Below are positions 18,868 through 27,620 of a stretch of 64,000 nt of DNA, piece after piece (the stretch's first letter is position 1; each line of letters begins with the position of its first letter). Under the pieces are notes generated by a model. It did no database searches and was not told the origin of the DNA. It saw only the letters and a list, made by a program, of their open reading frames with translations. Source of the DNA: Rhodococcus sp. KRD162 (GTDB lineage Bacteria > Actinomycetota > Actinomycetes > Mycobacteriales > Mycobacteriaceae); assembly GCF_017168335.1 (NCBI RefSeq), contig NZ_JABFAU010000002.1:62001-126000 (forward strand), in the 5' to 3' direction. A program made the translations under genes and the position numbers.

Positions 18868-19113
18868 ATGGCTGCAGAGCGCAGGACCGTCACGATCGTG
18901 GGAGTCCAATACATGTCGTCGAACAAAGACGGCAACCCTCGATTCAGAGTCACCACGAACCAGGGCACCTGGACGACGGCGCCAGGGGCGTCGGTGGGCC
19001 GTGCGATCGAGAACTCCGAGTATCAGGGAGAGGTCATCGTCACCATCGACGGAGGCAACATCGTCGGGGTCAGCACGGTGGATGGGACGATCACCGCCGG
19101 GCGTCAGAGCTAG
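18868..19113 (+). CDS. small hypothetical protein (81 aa)
   Basis: An 81-residue, beta-rich soluble protein (RRTVTIVGVQYMSSN…RFRVTTNQGTWTTAPGASVGRAIEN…VIVTIDGGNIVGVSTV). The ATG has a strong AGGAGAG site 6 nt upstream, so it is very likely expressed. It reads like a small OB- or barrel-type plasmid protein, but I recognise no family. It is monocistronic and follows the TetR gene by 151 bp. Confidence 0.65.
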   Translation: MAAERRTVTIVGVQYMSSNKDGNPRFRVTTNQGTWTTAPGASVGRAIENSEYQGEVIVTIDGGNIVGVSTVDGTITAGRQS

Positions 19114-19371
19114 AACTCTGACGAAAAGTGGGAGCGCGCACATTATCGAGGATCTATATATTCGCCCGTGGTGAGCGATCCGAGCTTCCGTGTTCTCGCG
19201 GGGTGGGACGAGGCAGTTGCACCCACTGGTAGGGGTGGACGACTTCGATTGCTTTCTTTGCAGAGGGTTGCCCTGAGGGCGAATACGAGCCGGACGACAG
19301 CGGCCGGGACACAACATTCTGTTCTGGGAGATACGCTTTCGTCCGGCTCGTGTGCTATGTCCGAGGTGATG

Positions 19372-19647
19372 TCAGTACTCGCGGACAACGGTGCGGAATT
19401 CGCCGTTGTTGATGCGCAGTTTCGTTCCTGCTCCGCCGTAGTAGCCGACGGACAACATGATGTCGCCGAGGGTGGGGTCGCCGTGGGTGTCGATGGTGGG
19501 TGCGGTGAAGGTGACGTCGTTGCCGTCGAGGGTGGATGTTCCGGTTGTTGCGATGACTCGATCGACGTTGTCCCGGAAATCTTTCGCCTGCCCGGGCTCG
19601 GGAAAACGGGCGAGGAAGACGGCGTTGCTGTCAGTTTGTTCGGGCAT
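19372..19647 (-). CDS. small hypothetical protein (91 aa)
   Basis: A 91-residue soluble protein starting at an ATG preceded by GGAAGGACACCACC. It contains FPEPGQAKDFRDNVDRVIATTG, then alternating strands with GDIMLSVGYYGGAGTKLRINNGEF. I do not recognise it. It is monocistronic, and a 15-bp perfect palindrome lies 47 bp upstream of the start codon, a likely control site. Confidence 0.6.
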   Translation of the reverse strand: MPEQTDSNAVFLARFPEPGQAKDFRDNVDRVIATTGTSTLDGNDVTFTAPTIDTHGDPTLGDIMLSVGYYGGAGTKLRINNGEFRTVVREY

Positions 19648-19693
19648 GGTGGTGTCCTTCCATTGGGTGCTGTTTCCGATCGAGGTGTGACGG

Positions 19694-19708
19694 ACGTTGT
19701 GACAACGT
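19694..19708. promoter_or_regulatory. perfect 15-bp palindrome upstream of the 91-aa gene
   Basis: ACGTTGTGACAACGT is a perfect inverted repeat. It is nested in a wider one, ACGGACG (19690–19696, sharing bases) with CGTCCGT (19711–19717). It is probably an operator for the gene starting at 19647. Confidence 0.5.
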
Positions 19709-19717
19709 CACGTCCGT

Positions 19718-20043
19718 TTGCGGTCGTGGGGTAGATGTTACGGTCAGGAAGTGGGCCGTGGTCGGGTGTGACGGTAGACCCGTATTCGGTTGCACTCAGG
19801 CGATATTCGGCAGAGTTCGAAGTTGACTGTGGTGCGTGCGACGGGGTGTGGGGCGCGCAGTGTTCGGTCGACTGTGAATGCGCGGCTAGAGGATTTGGTC
19901 CTATGACGTAACTCTCAAACCGTCGGGTCTGGTTGCCGATTGTTAACGAGTTGTCGTTTACTGACGTATGTAGAACCGGGCATAACACGTACATCGATAG
20001 CGGTGAAGATCTTCGCATCGCGAAACGGAAGGTTGCAGGACAC
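19718..20043. other. gene-free stretch before the inhibitor-like gene
   Basis: About 325 bp with no convincing coding frame. The last 130 bp are AT-richer (CCGATTGTTAACGAG, TTGTCGTTTACTGACG, TATGTAG) and probably carry the promoter of the secreted-protein genes that follow. Confidence 0.4.
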
Positions 20044-20373
20044 ATGCCACGCACGTTGAAAGCTGTTGCTGCAACCAGTGTTCTCGCGTTTGTGACTGCC
20101 GGAGCGCTCCTGGTGGTCGACACTGGAGCAGCCGCACCGGCGCGCACTGACCAGGGGGGCGGTGAATCATCGCTCGTCCAGGTAGTCCCGACCGCCACTG
20201 GCCTGCCTGTCTCGCAGTGGCTTGCCGGTCTCGCGCAGTGCCCGCCGGGTGAGGTGGACCCGGTGGATCCCTGTGCCGCCCTTGCGGATCTGAACCAGGC
20301 ATCCTCTGGGGACTTCGAAATCACTGTTCCGGCAGGCGGACACGATCTCTCGGTGATGTACCCCGCGGGATAA
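20044..20373 (+). CDS. secreted protein resembling a C-terminally shortened subtilisin inhibitor (SSI)
   Basis: A 109-residue protein starting at the ATG after GGAAGG…AGGACAC. A signal peptide (MPRTLKAVAATSVLAFVTAGALLVV) is followed by a mature part with CPPGEVDPVDPCAALADL and SGDF. This resembles the Cys–Pro–x–Gly…AC–L…GD pattern of Streptomyces subtilisin inhibitors. It ends at DLSVMYPAG where SSI proteins reach their reactive loop, so the inhibitory loop and last strands seem missing. The next gene encodes a secreted serine protease, which makes an inhibitor or chaperone role attractive. The match is modest and the call is tentative. Confidence 0.45.
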   Translation: MPRTLKAVAATSVLAFVTAGALLVVDTGAAAPARTDQGGGESSLVQVVPTATGLPVSQWLAGLAQCPPGEVDPVDPCAALADLNQASSGDFEITVPAGGHDLSVMYPAG

Positions 20374-20470
20374 CACTCCCTTCAGTTCGGAGTCGGCGCC
20401 CCGCGGTTCGATGCTGCCGGACTCCCACGATTCTTTCGTTAATTGTTGTTCTCACAGTTAGGAATTCGTC

Positions 20471-21163
20471 ATGCGTCTTCGTCTTGCGCTGGTCGCAGTT
20501 GCAGCAGCCGTCATCGGAGTGACGGCCACCGGCGGCGTCGCTGCTGCTGCCCCATCGGTAGCGCTCGGCGGCGGATCGGGCATTGTCCTTCCCGACGCCG
20601 ACCCCTCCGATCGGGACGTCGTCGGCCTGTGCACCCTCACCGCAGTCGGCTACGACAACAGCGGGTCGCTGGTCGCGTTGACCGCCGGGCATTGCGGTGT
20701 CCCAGGAGATCGTGTGATCGCCGAGTATCAGCACGGCGCCGGGGTGATCGGCCGTTTCACGTACTCGAGCCCCGTCTCGGACATCGCTGTCATCGACCTC
20801 GACGATGCCAAGGTGGCTCCGCTGCGCACCGTCGGCGGCGTCACCATCAACGGCATCGGAGCCGCTCCCTCACTGGGGACGATCGTCTGCAAAGAAGGAC
20901 GGACCACCGGCAACACCTGCGGAATCACCTGGGGCTACGACGCGGTCTACGGGGAGATCATCGAGCATGCATGCTCGATGGGCGGCGACTCCGGTGGTCC
21001 GCTCGTCGTCGGGGACCGCCTCGTTGGCCTGGTCAGCAACGGATACACCCCGGGCTGCTTCGATCCCGGCCCGCCGCCGTTCCACGCCCCGATCAACGCG
21101 GCAGACATCAATGTCGGTATCGCCGACATCAACGCGCACGGCGGCGGCTTCCGCCTCTTCTGA
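20471..21163 (+). CDS. secreted trypsin-like serine protease (S1 family)
   Basis: A 230-residue exported protease. The signal peptide is about 27 residues (MRLRLALVAVAAAVIGVTAT, then GGVAAAA). The catalytic triad is complete: H74 in TAGHCG, D104 in SDIAVIDL and S174 in GGDSGGPL. Four cysteines (54, 75, and a later pair) suit disulfides outside the cell. The ATG follows AGGAATTC. It comes 97 bp after the inhibitor-like secreted protein and 86 bp before the RDD membrane protein on the same strand. The substrate is unknown; it is short and lacks accessory domains. Confidence 0.85.
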   Translation: MRLRLALVAVAAAVIGVTATGGVAAAAPSVALGGGSGIVLPDADPSDRDVVGLCTLTAVGYDNSGSLVALTAGHCGVPGDRVIAEYQHGAGVIGRFTYSSPVSDIAVIDLDDAKVAPLRTVGGVTINGIGAAPSLGTIVCKEGRTTGNTCGITWGYDAVYGEIIEHACSMGGDSGGPLVVGDRLVGLVSNGYTPGCFDPGPPPFHAPINAADINVGIADINAHGGGFRLF

Positions 21164-21249
21164 CCCGCTCGTTCGGGTACTGCCGCCGGGCGAGTGCGCT
21201 TCCCTGGCATCGTGTGAACGATCCCGACTCGAAGGAAGGACTGACTGTC

Positions 21250-21870
21250 ATGACTAACTGGTCGTCGGACCACGGTCCATGGGGTCTGCCCGGACGGACC
21301 CCCGCTCAGGCAACACCACCGGTGGCGAGTGCGAACTGGGTGTACGACAACCCCAACTACGCGCAGATCTACCCGCAAGCGCCGATGCCCACCGAGTACG
21401 CGTTCTGGGGTCGCCGCGTCGTTGCATCCCTCGTGGACTCGACCGTCGCCCTCCCGTATCTGGTGTCCTACAGCGCGATGGCCGCGACGATCGACTACGG
21501 GACGTACAACTCCCGTACCGGCGTCTTGTCGGGTGGGCACGGCCCCGACGGAACCCTGGCGATCCTGACGCTGATCCTCGCGCTCGCTACCTTCGCCTTC
21601 GGGATCTGGAATTTCGTGTTCCGGCAGGGCAAGACCGGATCGTCGATCGGAAAGAGTGTGCTGGGTATTCGGGTAGTCGACGAATTCACCGGTCAGCCGA
21701 TCGGGCCGGGGAACTCGTTCATCCGCCAGCTCGCCCACATCCTCGACGCGCTCGCCTGCTATATCGGGTACCTGTTTCCACTGTGGGAGTCGAAGCGTCG
21801 TACCTTCGCCGACATGATCATGAAGACGGTCGTTGTGCGCGACATCGACAACACGCGTCCCCCGTGCTGA
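21250..21870 (+). CDS. RDD-family membrane protein
   Basis: A 206-residue protein with a Pro/Gly/Tyr-rich N-terminal tail of about 50 residues followed by an RDD domain. The signature FWGRRVVASLVDSTVALP begins the first helix. A second helix is LAILTLILALATFAFGIW, then QGKTGSSIGKSVLGIRVVDE, and a third segment is near ALACYIGYLFPLW. RDD proteins are small membrane proteins, some linked to ion or osmolyte transport. The ATG has GAAGGA 10 nt upstream. It probably shares transcription with the protease gene before it. Confidence 0.8.
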   Translation: MTNWSSDHGPWGLPGRTPAQATPPVASANWVYDNPNYAQIYPQAPMPTEYAFWGRRVVASLVDSTVALPYLVSYSAMAATIDYGTYNSRTGVLSGGHGPDGTLAILTLILALATFAFGIWNFVFRQGKTGSSIGKSVLGIRVVDEFTGQPIGPGNSFIRQLAHILDALACYIGYLFPLWESKRRTFADMIMKTVVVRDIDNTRPPC

Positions 21871-21908
21871 CGCGACGGGTCCGGAGCTCAACGAGTCGTC
21901 TCGCGGGC

Positions 21909-22445
21909 TCACTTCCCTCCGGAGGGGTGGACCGGTCGACCCACCCACACTGAATGGGTCTGTGCGACAGCAATCCCTGCTGCGTGGCGACCTCGGAGAA
22001 TCCCGAAGCGGGTGCGGCCCTCGACTACCTGCAGCCCCCTGAGGTCGGTGTCGATCGCGCTGCGGTCCAGAAGAATTGGTCGTCGTACCCAGGTCCCGTC
22101 CTGTTCCCATGCCGTACGAACTTCGGGGTGGGCATAGTCGCGTGTTCCGATCCAATGCTCGTGATTCTGTGCGTTCTCGGCTATTAACTCGGCTTCGCTC
22201 GGTCCGGTCGGGAGGCCGACGAGGGTCGCTGTGGCGATCGCCTCGCACGTCCAGCGGATGGCCGTGAGATCGACGGTCCCGTAGTCCTCGAGGAACGGGA
22301 CATGGCGACCGTGATCCCAGAGCCAGTCGCGCAGGACATCGTCCGGCCAATCCAACATCGACACCTGGTCGTTTCGTCTGAATGTTTCGTACTCGCCGCC
22401 GGATCCGGCGCGGGGGATGTCGAAGAGGGAATGCAGTGTGAGCAT
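21909..22445 (-). CDS. hypothetical protein (178 aa)
   Basis: A soluble protein rich in Trp and acidic residues (SMLDWPDDVLRDWLWDHGRH, VRTAWEQDGTWVRRP). I do not recognise the family. The ATG at 22445 is preferred because AAAGGCAAC lies just before it; an ATG five codons upstream is possible. It converges with the RDD gene and is divergent from the gene at 22719. No transmembrane segments or signal peptide. A ParB- or modification-related role has been considered and cannot be supported. Confidence 0.55.
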   Translation of the reverse strand: MLTLHSLFDIPRAGSGGEYETFRRNDQVSMLDWPDDVLRDWLWDHGRHVPFLEDYGTVDLTAIRWTCEAIATATLVGLPTGPSEAELIAENAQNHEHWIGTRDYAHPEVRTAWEQDGTWVRRPILLDRSAIDTDLRGLQVVEGRTRFGILRGRHAAGIAVAQTHSVWVGRPVHPSGGK

Positions 22446-22718
22446 GATGTTGCCTTTCATGGTCGTTCGGGAGTCTCCCGCTATTGCTTCGGAGCGTACA
22501 AAGTGAGGGTGCACACCGGCGGTGTGGCCGATTCGTGGCGAGGGATATCGGCCCGGTTGCGGCCGGGATGGGCGGGCGCGGAGGATCCGACCACGCAGGG
22601 ATAATGTGTGAAAGACTCTGTCGCACAGCGCTACTGCGGCACCCGGGCTCAAGAACCTGTACGTCACGGCTGGTTGCATCAGCGCATCCTGTTCCGATTC
22701 ACGCCACGGGGAGAAACT

Positions 22719-23096
22719 GTGAGCATCGAAACCTTGCCCTACCCAGACCCGCGCGTACCCGTCGCGGGTTACACCGCAATCGCCGCTGGGGACGTCATCC
22801 GGTATGCCGCGCGAGATCGCTTCGGGGGACCGGCCGACACGCAGGACTGCATCGTCCGGGATGTCGAGACAGAACCGCGCGATTTCGCGACCGGTGCGGC
22901 GTTTCCGGCGTCATGCCGCCGACTGCACGTCACGGTCCTTGACGTACCTCCAATGACAGTGCAGCCGCGGACCATCGGTGACGTGCGTGTGAGTGCGGAG
23001 TCCACGCTGATAGTCGATGATGACGACGTCTTCGTCCGCGCTGACGAGAAGGATGCGCCGATGCTCGTCAAATACGTGGACTCACTCCGGCGATAG
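22719..23096 (+). CDS. hypothetical protein (125 aa)
   Basis: A 125-residue soluble, beta-rich protein starting at a GTG with GGGGAGAAACT before it. Short hydrophobic strands alternate with acidic turns (DVIRYAARDRFGGPADTQDCIVRDVE; STLIVDDDDVFVRADEKD). No family recognised. In-frame sequence continues upstream to 22608 but lacks a site there. It is divergent from the 178-aa gene. Confidence 0.55.
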   Translation: MSIETLPYPDPRVPVAGYTAIAAGDVIRYAARDRFGGPADTQDCIVRDVETEPRDFATGAAFPASCRRLHVTVLDVPPMTVQPRTIGDVRVSAESTLIVDDDDVFVRADEKDAPMLVKYVDSLRR

Positions 23097-23508
23097 GGCG
23101 GCGGACGGCGGGCCCGGACGTTCGACGTGGGCAACGCTTCACGGGCTGCTGACAGCCGGTGAGTTCGGCGAGCTTGCGATGTGACCTGTTTGGTCAGGGG
23201 CGTTGCGATGCGCGGAACTTGGGCCGGACTGGTCTGCTCGGCACATCGCAGGCAATCGGAACCTGGGCGTGAGGCGGTGCGGACGGATCGGTTGGCGCGA
23301 TCAACGCATCCGACCTCTATCACATTGCAGTCCAAGTTGGTTCGGACGTCGGCAAATTGGCAACCCGCGCGGTTGCGAAGGAGCGCAACCGGTGACATAC
23401 CAATGGGTGAGCGGATCTCGCTACATTGTGGTTACGATGACACGCATTGATGCGCCGGAAATGTCCGCAATGGCGGCACGACCGAAGGTTTTGAGAAGAG
23501 AGAAAAGG
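23097..23508. other. 412-bp stretch without a supported gene
   Basis: Open frames here have poor composition and no ribosome sites. The last 100 bp contain AT-richer elements (CTACATTGTGGTTACGATG) that probably form the promoter of the EspR-like gene. Confidence 0.4.
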
Positions 23509-23994
23509 ATGTCGAATCCAGTGCAGGAAAACGTGTTCCGTCTGCAACTCAATCGGTTGATCGATGACTATCCGATGAAGCTGACCAACTCGTTCATCGT
23601 GGGCCGACTGGCAGAGCGTGGATGCGTGATCTCCGCTCCGTACCTGTCCCAGTTGAGGACTGGCGTTCGAACAAACCCGTCCGCTGAGGTGGTCGGTGCC
23701 CTGGCGGACCTGTTCACTGTCCCCACCGAGTACTTCTTCACGGACTCGGATCCGAAGAAGACCGGCGAGGCCCGTGACCGGGACGCGAGCCTCGTGGAAC
23801 GGATCAGCGATCCGGGTATCCGCTCGCTGCTGAGCCTTGCCTGCGACCTGTCGGACGACGCACAGGGGCTGCTGGTGGGGTTGGCGGTCAAACTGCGTGC
23901 CTCGGATCAGTTGGCCGTCGTGCCGCCGGACGCGCACGAGTATGTCCTGCAGGCGCCGCCGCATCCGACGCGAGAAAGGGAGACCGCATCCTGA
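23509..23994 (+). CDS. EspR-like XRE-type DNA-binding protein
   Basis: A 161-residue protein. Residues 8–80 match the EspR/XRE fold: FRLQLNRLIDDYP…LTNSFIVGRLAERGCVISAPYLSQLRTGVRTNPSAEVVGALADLFTVPTEYFF. The APYLSQLR(T/S)G-RTNP text is nearly that of M. tuberculosis EspR, a nucleoid-associated regulator of ESX-1 genes. The second half is a helical dimerisation region (LSLACDLSDDAQGLLVGLAVKLRA). The ATG at 23509 follows GAGAAGAGAGAAAAGG; a GTG 12 nt later is an alternative. Its stop overlaps the next gene's ATG by one base (TGATG), so it is coupled to the lipoprotein. Confidence 0.8.
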   Translation: MSNPVQENVFRLQLNRLIDDYPMKLTNSFIVGRLAERGCVISAPYLSQLRTGVRTNPSAEVVGALADLFTVPTEYFFTDSDPKKTGEARDRDASLVERISDPGIRSLLSLACDLSDDAQGLLVGLAVKLRASDQLAVVPPDAHEYVLQAPPHPTRERETAS

Positions 23995-24452
23995 TGGCGG
24001 TCGCGAGCAGGTCCGGGGGCGTGTGGCGCGCCGTGGTGGCCGGTGTGTGGCTGGGGGTTGTTGCGGCAGGGGTGAGTTCCTGCTCGTCCGACAGTGTTCG
24101 TGGTGAGCTGGTGGAGCAGTCTGATTCCCAGATCGCTTCTGACTGTGGTGATCTGTGTGTGGCCTTCGGGATCGAAGCGGACGTGCGGTGCAGCGTCAGT
24201 CCGGTTGACTGTGAGGCGGCGCTGAACAACAAGGCCGCGTTGATCGTCGAATCCCGAGATGCGCTGTCCGTGCACCCGGACCCTGCCTGGGGGCCGAGTG
24301 CGGCCGTCACGATCGAGAAGTTTGAGCGCACGGTCGACAGCTACACCGAATCGGGCTGTCCGCAGGGTGGTTCCGAACCTGACGCCTGCGCCTTCCTTGC
24401 CGCCAGCGCCGAACATCATTTCCAGTCGATCAGTCTCATGCTCGCGAGCTGA
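23994..24452 (+). CDS. predicted lipoprotein (152 aa)
   Basis: An unknown exported protein. The N-terminus is a lipoprotein signal: basic start, hydrophobic core (VWRAVVAGVWLGVVAAG) and lipobox VSSC near residue 30. The mature part is about 120 residues, acidic, with six further Cys (CGDLC, RC, DC, GC, AC), suggesting disulfides in the cell envelope. Translation is coupled to the EspR-like gene through TGATG, a regulator–envelope protein pair. Function unknown. Confidence 0.7.
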   Translation: MAVASRSGGVWRAVVAGVWLGVVAAGVSSCSSDSVRGELVEQSDSQIASDCGDLCVAFGIEADVRCSVSPVDCEAALNNKAALIVESRDALSVHPDPAWGPSAAVTIEKFERTVDSYTESGCPQGGSEPDACAFLAASAEHHFQSISLMLAS

Positions 24453-24787
24453 GGGTTGCGCGACCTGGATCGTGTGTGGGGCACGGGCTGGGGAGCCTCT
24501 TTTGCGGCGGGCGTCAGGTTTCAGCGCGTTGGACTGCGTCGGGGAGGTAACGGGACCATAACGGTTGAACTTTCACGTACCTGGCCGCGGATCCGTTGAC
24601 CGGCCATGATTCTGAAATATTGCGTGGTGCAGCAAAGTTCGTCCTGTGAGCTGCCTCTCAACCTCGCGTTAGTGGTTGCTGTTTGTTTGCCTGATGCAGT
24701 TGACTGTGACAGAGAGAAACAGACAATGCGGTCAGTACGGTTTCCTTGGAGAGCCGCACCCGGCCGCTGACGAACAGGACACTCACC
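24453..24787. other. 335-bp stretch, promoter region only
   Basis: No gene is supported. The middle is AT-rich (GAACTTTCACGTACC, CATGATTCTGAAATATTGCG) and likely carries the promoter of the secreted protein at 24788. Confidence 0.4.
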
Positions 24788-25165
24788 ATGCGACTTCGCA
24801 AGACGCTCACAGCCGCGGCCATCATTCCCGCAGGTATCGCAGCAATCGCGCTCAGCGGCGCTGGCGCAGCATCAGCCATCGCCCCCGTAGTCGAAGGCGG
24901 ACACTACGGTGTCCAATTCAACGCAGGAGAAACCGCGTTCCTCGGCCAGATCAACGCAGGCGACGCCATCGAATCCGTGACCTCCCGCAACCAGTTCGGT
25001 GTCCAGCTCGCACCGGGATCGCGTTACGACAACGGCACGGGCAAGGTGTACGCGAACCTGGATTGGCTCGTCGACGAAGCTGCCTCACGCGGCGGTGAAG
25101 TGTCCCTCTCGATCAACGACCCGGCACTGTGGCGTAACCAGTTCTCCTTCGCGCAGCACTGGTAG
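24788..25165 (+). CDS. small secreted protein (125 aa)
   Basis: The ATG opens a signal peptide (RLRKTLTAAAIIPAGIAAIALSGAGAASA) cut near residue 30. The mature part of about 95 residues is soluble with no Cys, ending in a Trp-rich tail (DPALWRNQFSFAQHW). GGACACTCACC before the ATG is a weak site. A strong hairpin follows within 50 bp. No family recognised. It is one of three exported small proteins in this accessory segment. Confidence 0.65.
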   Translation: MRLRKTLTAAAIIPAGIAAIALSGAGAASAIAPVVEGGHYGVQFNAGETAFLGQINAGDAIESVTSRNQFGVQLAPGSRYDNGTGKVYANLDWLVDEAASRGGEVSLSINDPALWRNQFSFAQHW

Positions 25166-25212
25166 ACAACAGGACTCCGCAGCGGGCACGTACACGTTGC
25201 CCCGATCGCAAA

Positions 25213-25259
25213 AAACACGCCTCGCCCAGGTTTGCACCTGCGCGAGGCGTGTTTCGTTT
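25213..25259 (+). terminator. Rho-independent terminator
   Basis: Arms AAACACGCCTCGC and GCGAGGCGTGTTT are perfectly complementary and are followed by CGTTTTG. It terminates the secreted-protein gene. Confidence 0.85.
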
Positions 25260-25736
25260 TGCGGTCTCGTCCCTGGACTCCTGCTGGAGCTGGGCGCAGC
25301 GGCCGAATCCTCACCCCACCGAGACCGCGCCCGCCGCAACTTCTGCGCCGCTGGGGGCTGCGAGCGAGAGAATGGCATTGCTCACCACTTCCGGCTGCTC
25401 CAGATGTGCGGGATGACCAGCCAGGGGGGATTCGAACGAAGTCCGAATTGCGTGCGCACGAGGACGGATTGGAGACGCCGCCCCGGCCGTCGACCTGGGA
25501 CCGCAATTGCGGTCCCTTGCCGCACCGCGGCTGGTGAGTCCCTGCGCGGGTGATGTCCAACGATATTCCGGCAGAAGGGTTTGTCTCGCCGCAGTGTGTC
25601 GCTGGGGGACAATCGCATATTCCGCCGCGTGGGACGCGCGGGGCGGGTGTTTCTGCCGGGGGTGGTCTGCGGTGCGGTCGAACGGCGTTGGCGTTTTCTG
25701 GCATCCTTGGCCCCAGCGTCAGTGACGGACACCCAA
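25260..25736. other. 477-bp gene-free stretch before the helicase 3' end
   Basis: Neither strand shows a frame with a site and good composition. No CRISPR-type repeats are present. A short tRNA T-loop-like string (GGATTCGAAC at 25428) has no matching stems. Confidence 0.45.
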
Positions 25737-27620
25737 TCAGGCATTGAGTGCTGATGTGAGCCGCCCCTGCTCAGCGGGCGTGAGATAGTTCTTTCGTCGG
25801 GCTTTCGTATGGAGCCATTCGCCAATGTTCGCTCGTGCGCCGGTGTCCGGTGCGGTAACCCACGCCGCCCGGTGAACAGTGCGTATCCCGGTCTTTGCGA
25901 CGAAGTGCTCGACTAAGGCGATCCACTCGTCCGGAGTTCGTTGGTGGGTAGCTGTTTTGGTCGTCCACTCCCATCCCGGCACCTGGTCGAACAGTGCGAC
26001 GATTCGTGGATGCAGCCGGTGCGCCTTATATGCCGCGCGGGCCGATGAGCAACGCTGCGCCAGAGGGTAACCGTCGAAGAGTTGACCTGAGCGTGGTCGA
26101 GTGTGCCCATATTTCGCATGGAAGTCTTTGAGCTTGGCAGCGGTGAGCACATACGGACTGGATGCCCGCGAAATTGCACGCAGCGTGAAGGGCAGGTGCG
26201 CGCCGACGGCCAGCATGCTCGTGTCAATACGTAGTGGCGAGGTCTCCGGCGCAGGGGCGGCGTGTTGGATGTGCTCACGCCATTGCAGGAGGCTGTCGTG
26301 AAGGATCTCGTCCTGCTCGGCTAGGGCAGTGAGGACTTGCCATGCTGCGAGATGTCCGGTTCGCGCAACCTTGGTATCGAGGTCGATCGAATCGTCGTCG
26401 TAGTCGAGGACCGGAAGGATGATCAGCGCCTTTCGGGAGCCGTCCGGGTGTGTGCGGATGGCTCGGCCGATGATCTGGACGATGTCTGGTCCGGAGCTGC
26501 GCGGTGCGGCGAACATGACGGCGTCGAGTGCGGGGACGTCGACGCCTTCTGCGAAGACCTTGCAGTTGGAGACAACTGTCAGTGATTCTCCGGGGTTTGC
26601 GAGTGCGTTGATCGCCCTGGTTCGCCATGACGATGCAGTTGCGCCGTCGACGTGGAAGTTCTGTACGTGAACGCCGGGGTCCGAGGTCTTCGCGAGGTGT
26701 CCGAGTTGGGCTGTCCAGGAACGGGACTGGTCGATGCGGTTGTGGAATGCGAGGACGGATCGTAGATGTGGATCGGTGGAGGCGGTGTGCAGGAGTGCGA
26801 GTTGAGCGGCGGCGCCGCTGATCTCAGAGGGGGAGGGTTTGTTGATGTGAGAGGCGCGGAGCGCTGTGATCACGTCGTCGTGAGCGACTGCGACGACTGC
26901 GATTTCGTAGTCAGAGAGGTAGTCGCGGGTGATGGCGTCGCGGAACGTCAGTGGTGTGACGTGTGGTCCGTAGTCGACGACGGAGTCCATGGACGCGACA
27001 TGGATGTCGGCGCTGTCGACGCCCTCGGGGAGGTTGTCGGTGTCGAGAGTGATGACGCGTGTGGTGGCGGTCATGAACAGTCGTTTGCGGGCGGGTAGTT
27101 GACGATCGTTGAGGGGGAGTGCCCATGCCTTCTCGTGGGTTCCTGCGGTGCGGTGCGCTTCGTCGCAGATCAGCAGGTCCCAGACGGTGTTGGTGGTGTG
27201 GGTGGCTTCGGCGACGGCGCCGGAGGAGGCGTAGGTGGCCGCGACGATCAGTTGTCGTTCGGTGGAGAGGAGGGTGCGAGCGATGGATGCGGCGTCGGTG
27301 GTGACGGGCTGGTCGATGGCGCGGGCTGTGGCGACTTCGGGGAGGTCGTCGGTGTCGAGTGCGGTGGGGGAGCAGACCGCCAGAACCGCGGCGTGTGGGT
27401 TGTCGACGACGAGCCTGTGCAACGTCTGGGAGAGCAGGTGAACGGTGGGTACGAAGACGACGGTCAGACGGGCTTCCATCGCGGGGATGAGGTGTGCGGC
27501 GAGAACGGTCTTACCGGTTCCGCACGGCAGGTTGAGAGTGAGTCGGTGGTGGCCACCGCGGTAGAGGGACAGAAGTTCGTCGAGTCCCTCGCGCTGGTAG
27601 TCGTGCAGTGTCGTGGACAT
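25737..27620 (-). CDS. SF2 DEAH helicase with C-terminal helicase-associated (HA) domains
   Basis: A 627-residue ATP-dependent nucleic-acid helicase or translocase. Core motifs: HDYQREGLDELL, Walker A LPCGTGKTVLAA, DEAH in LLICDEAHRTAG, TAT in FMTATTRV, and motif VI QIIGRAIRTH. After about residue 480 there are two helicase-associated repeats (FHAKYGHTRPRSG…LFDQVPGWEW, then a weaker one to the end), the HA module seen in plasmid and phage helicases. There is no HD nuclease domain, so it is not Cas3. It diverges from the CRISPR effector operon with only 78 bp between start codons, suggesting joint control. The ATG at 27620 is preferred to an upstream in-frame codon at 27668 that would leave almost no promoter space. 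Confidence 0.8.
   Translation of the reverse strand: MSTTLHDYQREGLDELLSLYRGGHHRLTLNLPCGTGKTVLAAHLIPAMEARLTVVFVPTVHLLSQTLHRLVVDNPHAAVLAVCSPTALDTDDLPEVATARAIDQPVTTDAASIARTLLSTERQLIVAATYASSGAVAEATHTTNTVWDLLICDEAHRTAGTHEKAWALPLNDRQLPARKRLFMTATTRVITLDTDNLPEGVDSADIHVASMDSVVDYGPHVTPLTFRDAITRDYLSDYEIAVVAVAHDDVITALRASHINKPSPSEISGAAAQLALLHTASTDPHLRSVLAFHNRIDQSRSWTAQLGHLAKTSDPGVHVQNFHVDGATASSWRTRAINALANPGESLTVVSNCKVFAEGVDVPALDAVMFAAPRSSGPDIVQIIGRAIRTHPDGSRKALIILPVLDYDDDSIDLDTKVARTGHLAAWQVLTALAEQDEILHDSLLQWREHIQHAAPAPETSPLRIDTSMLAVGAHLPFTLRAISRASSPYVLTAAKLKDFHAKYGHTRPRSGQLFDGYPLAQRCSSARAAYKAHRLHPRIVALFDQVPGWEWTTKTATHQRTPDEWIALVEHFVAKTGIRTVHRAAWVTAPDTGARANIGEWLHTKARRKNYLTPAEQGRLTSALNA

Noticed and set aside
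25428..25440. tRNA remnant or att site (GGATTCGAAC)
   Set aside because: The string resembles a T-loop on the minus strand, but T-stem and acceptor pairing fail and no second copy flanks the segment.
25737..27620. Calling the divergent helicase Cas3
   Set aside because: It has no HD nuclease motifs and ends in HA domains; Cas3 landmarks are absent.
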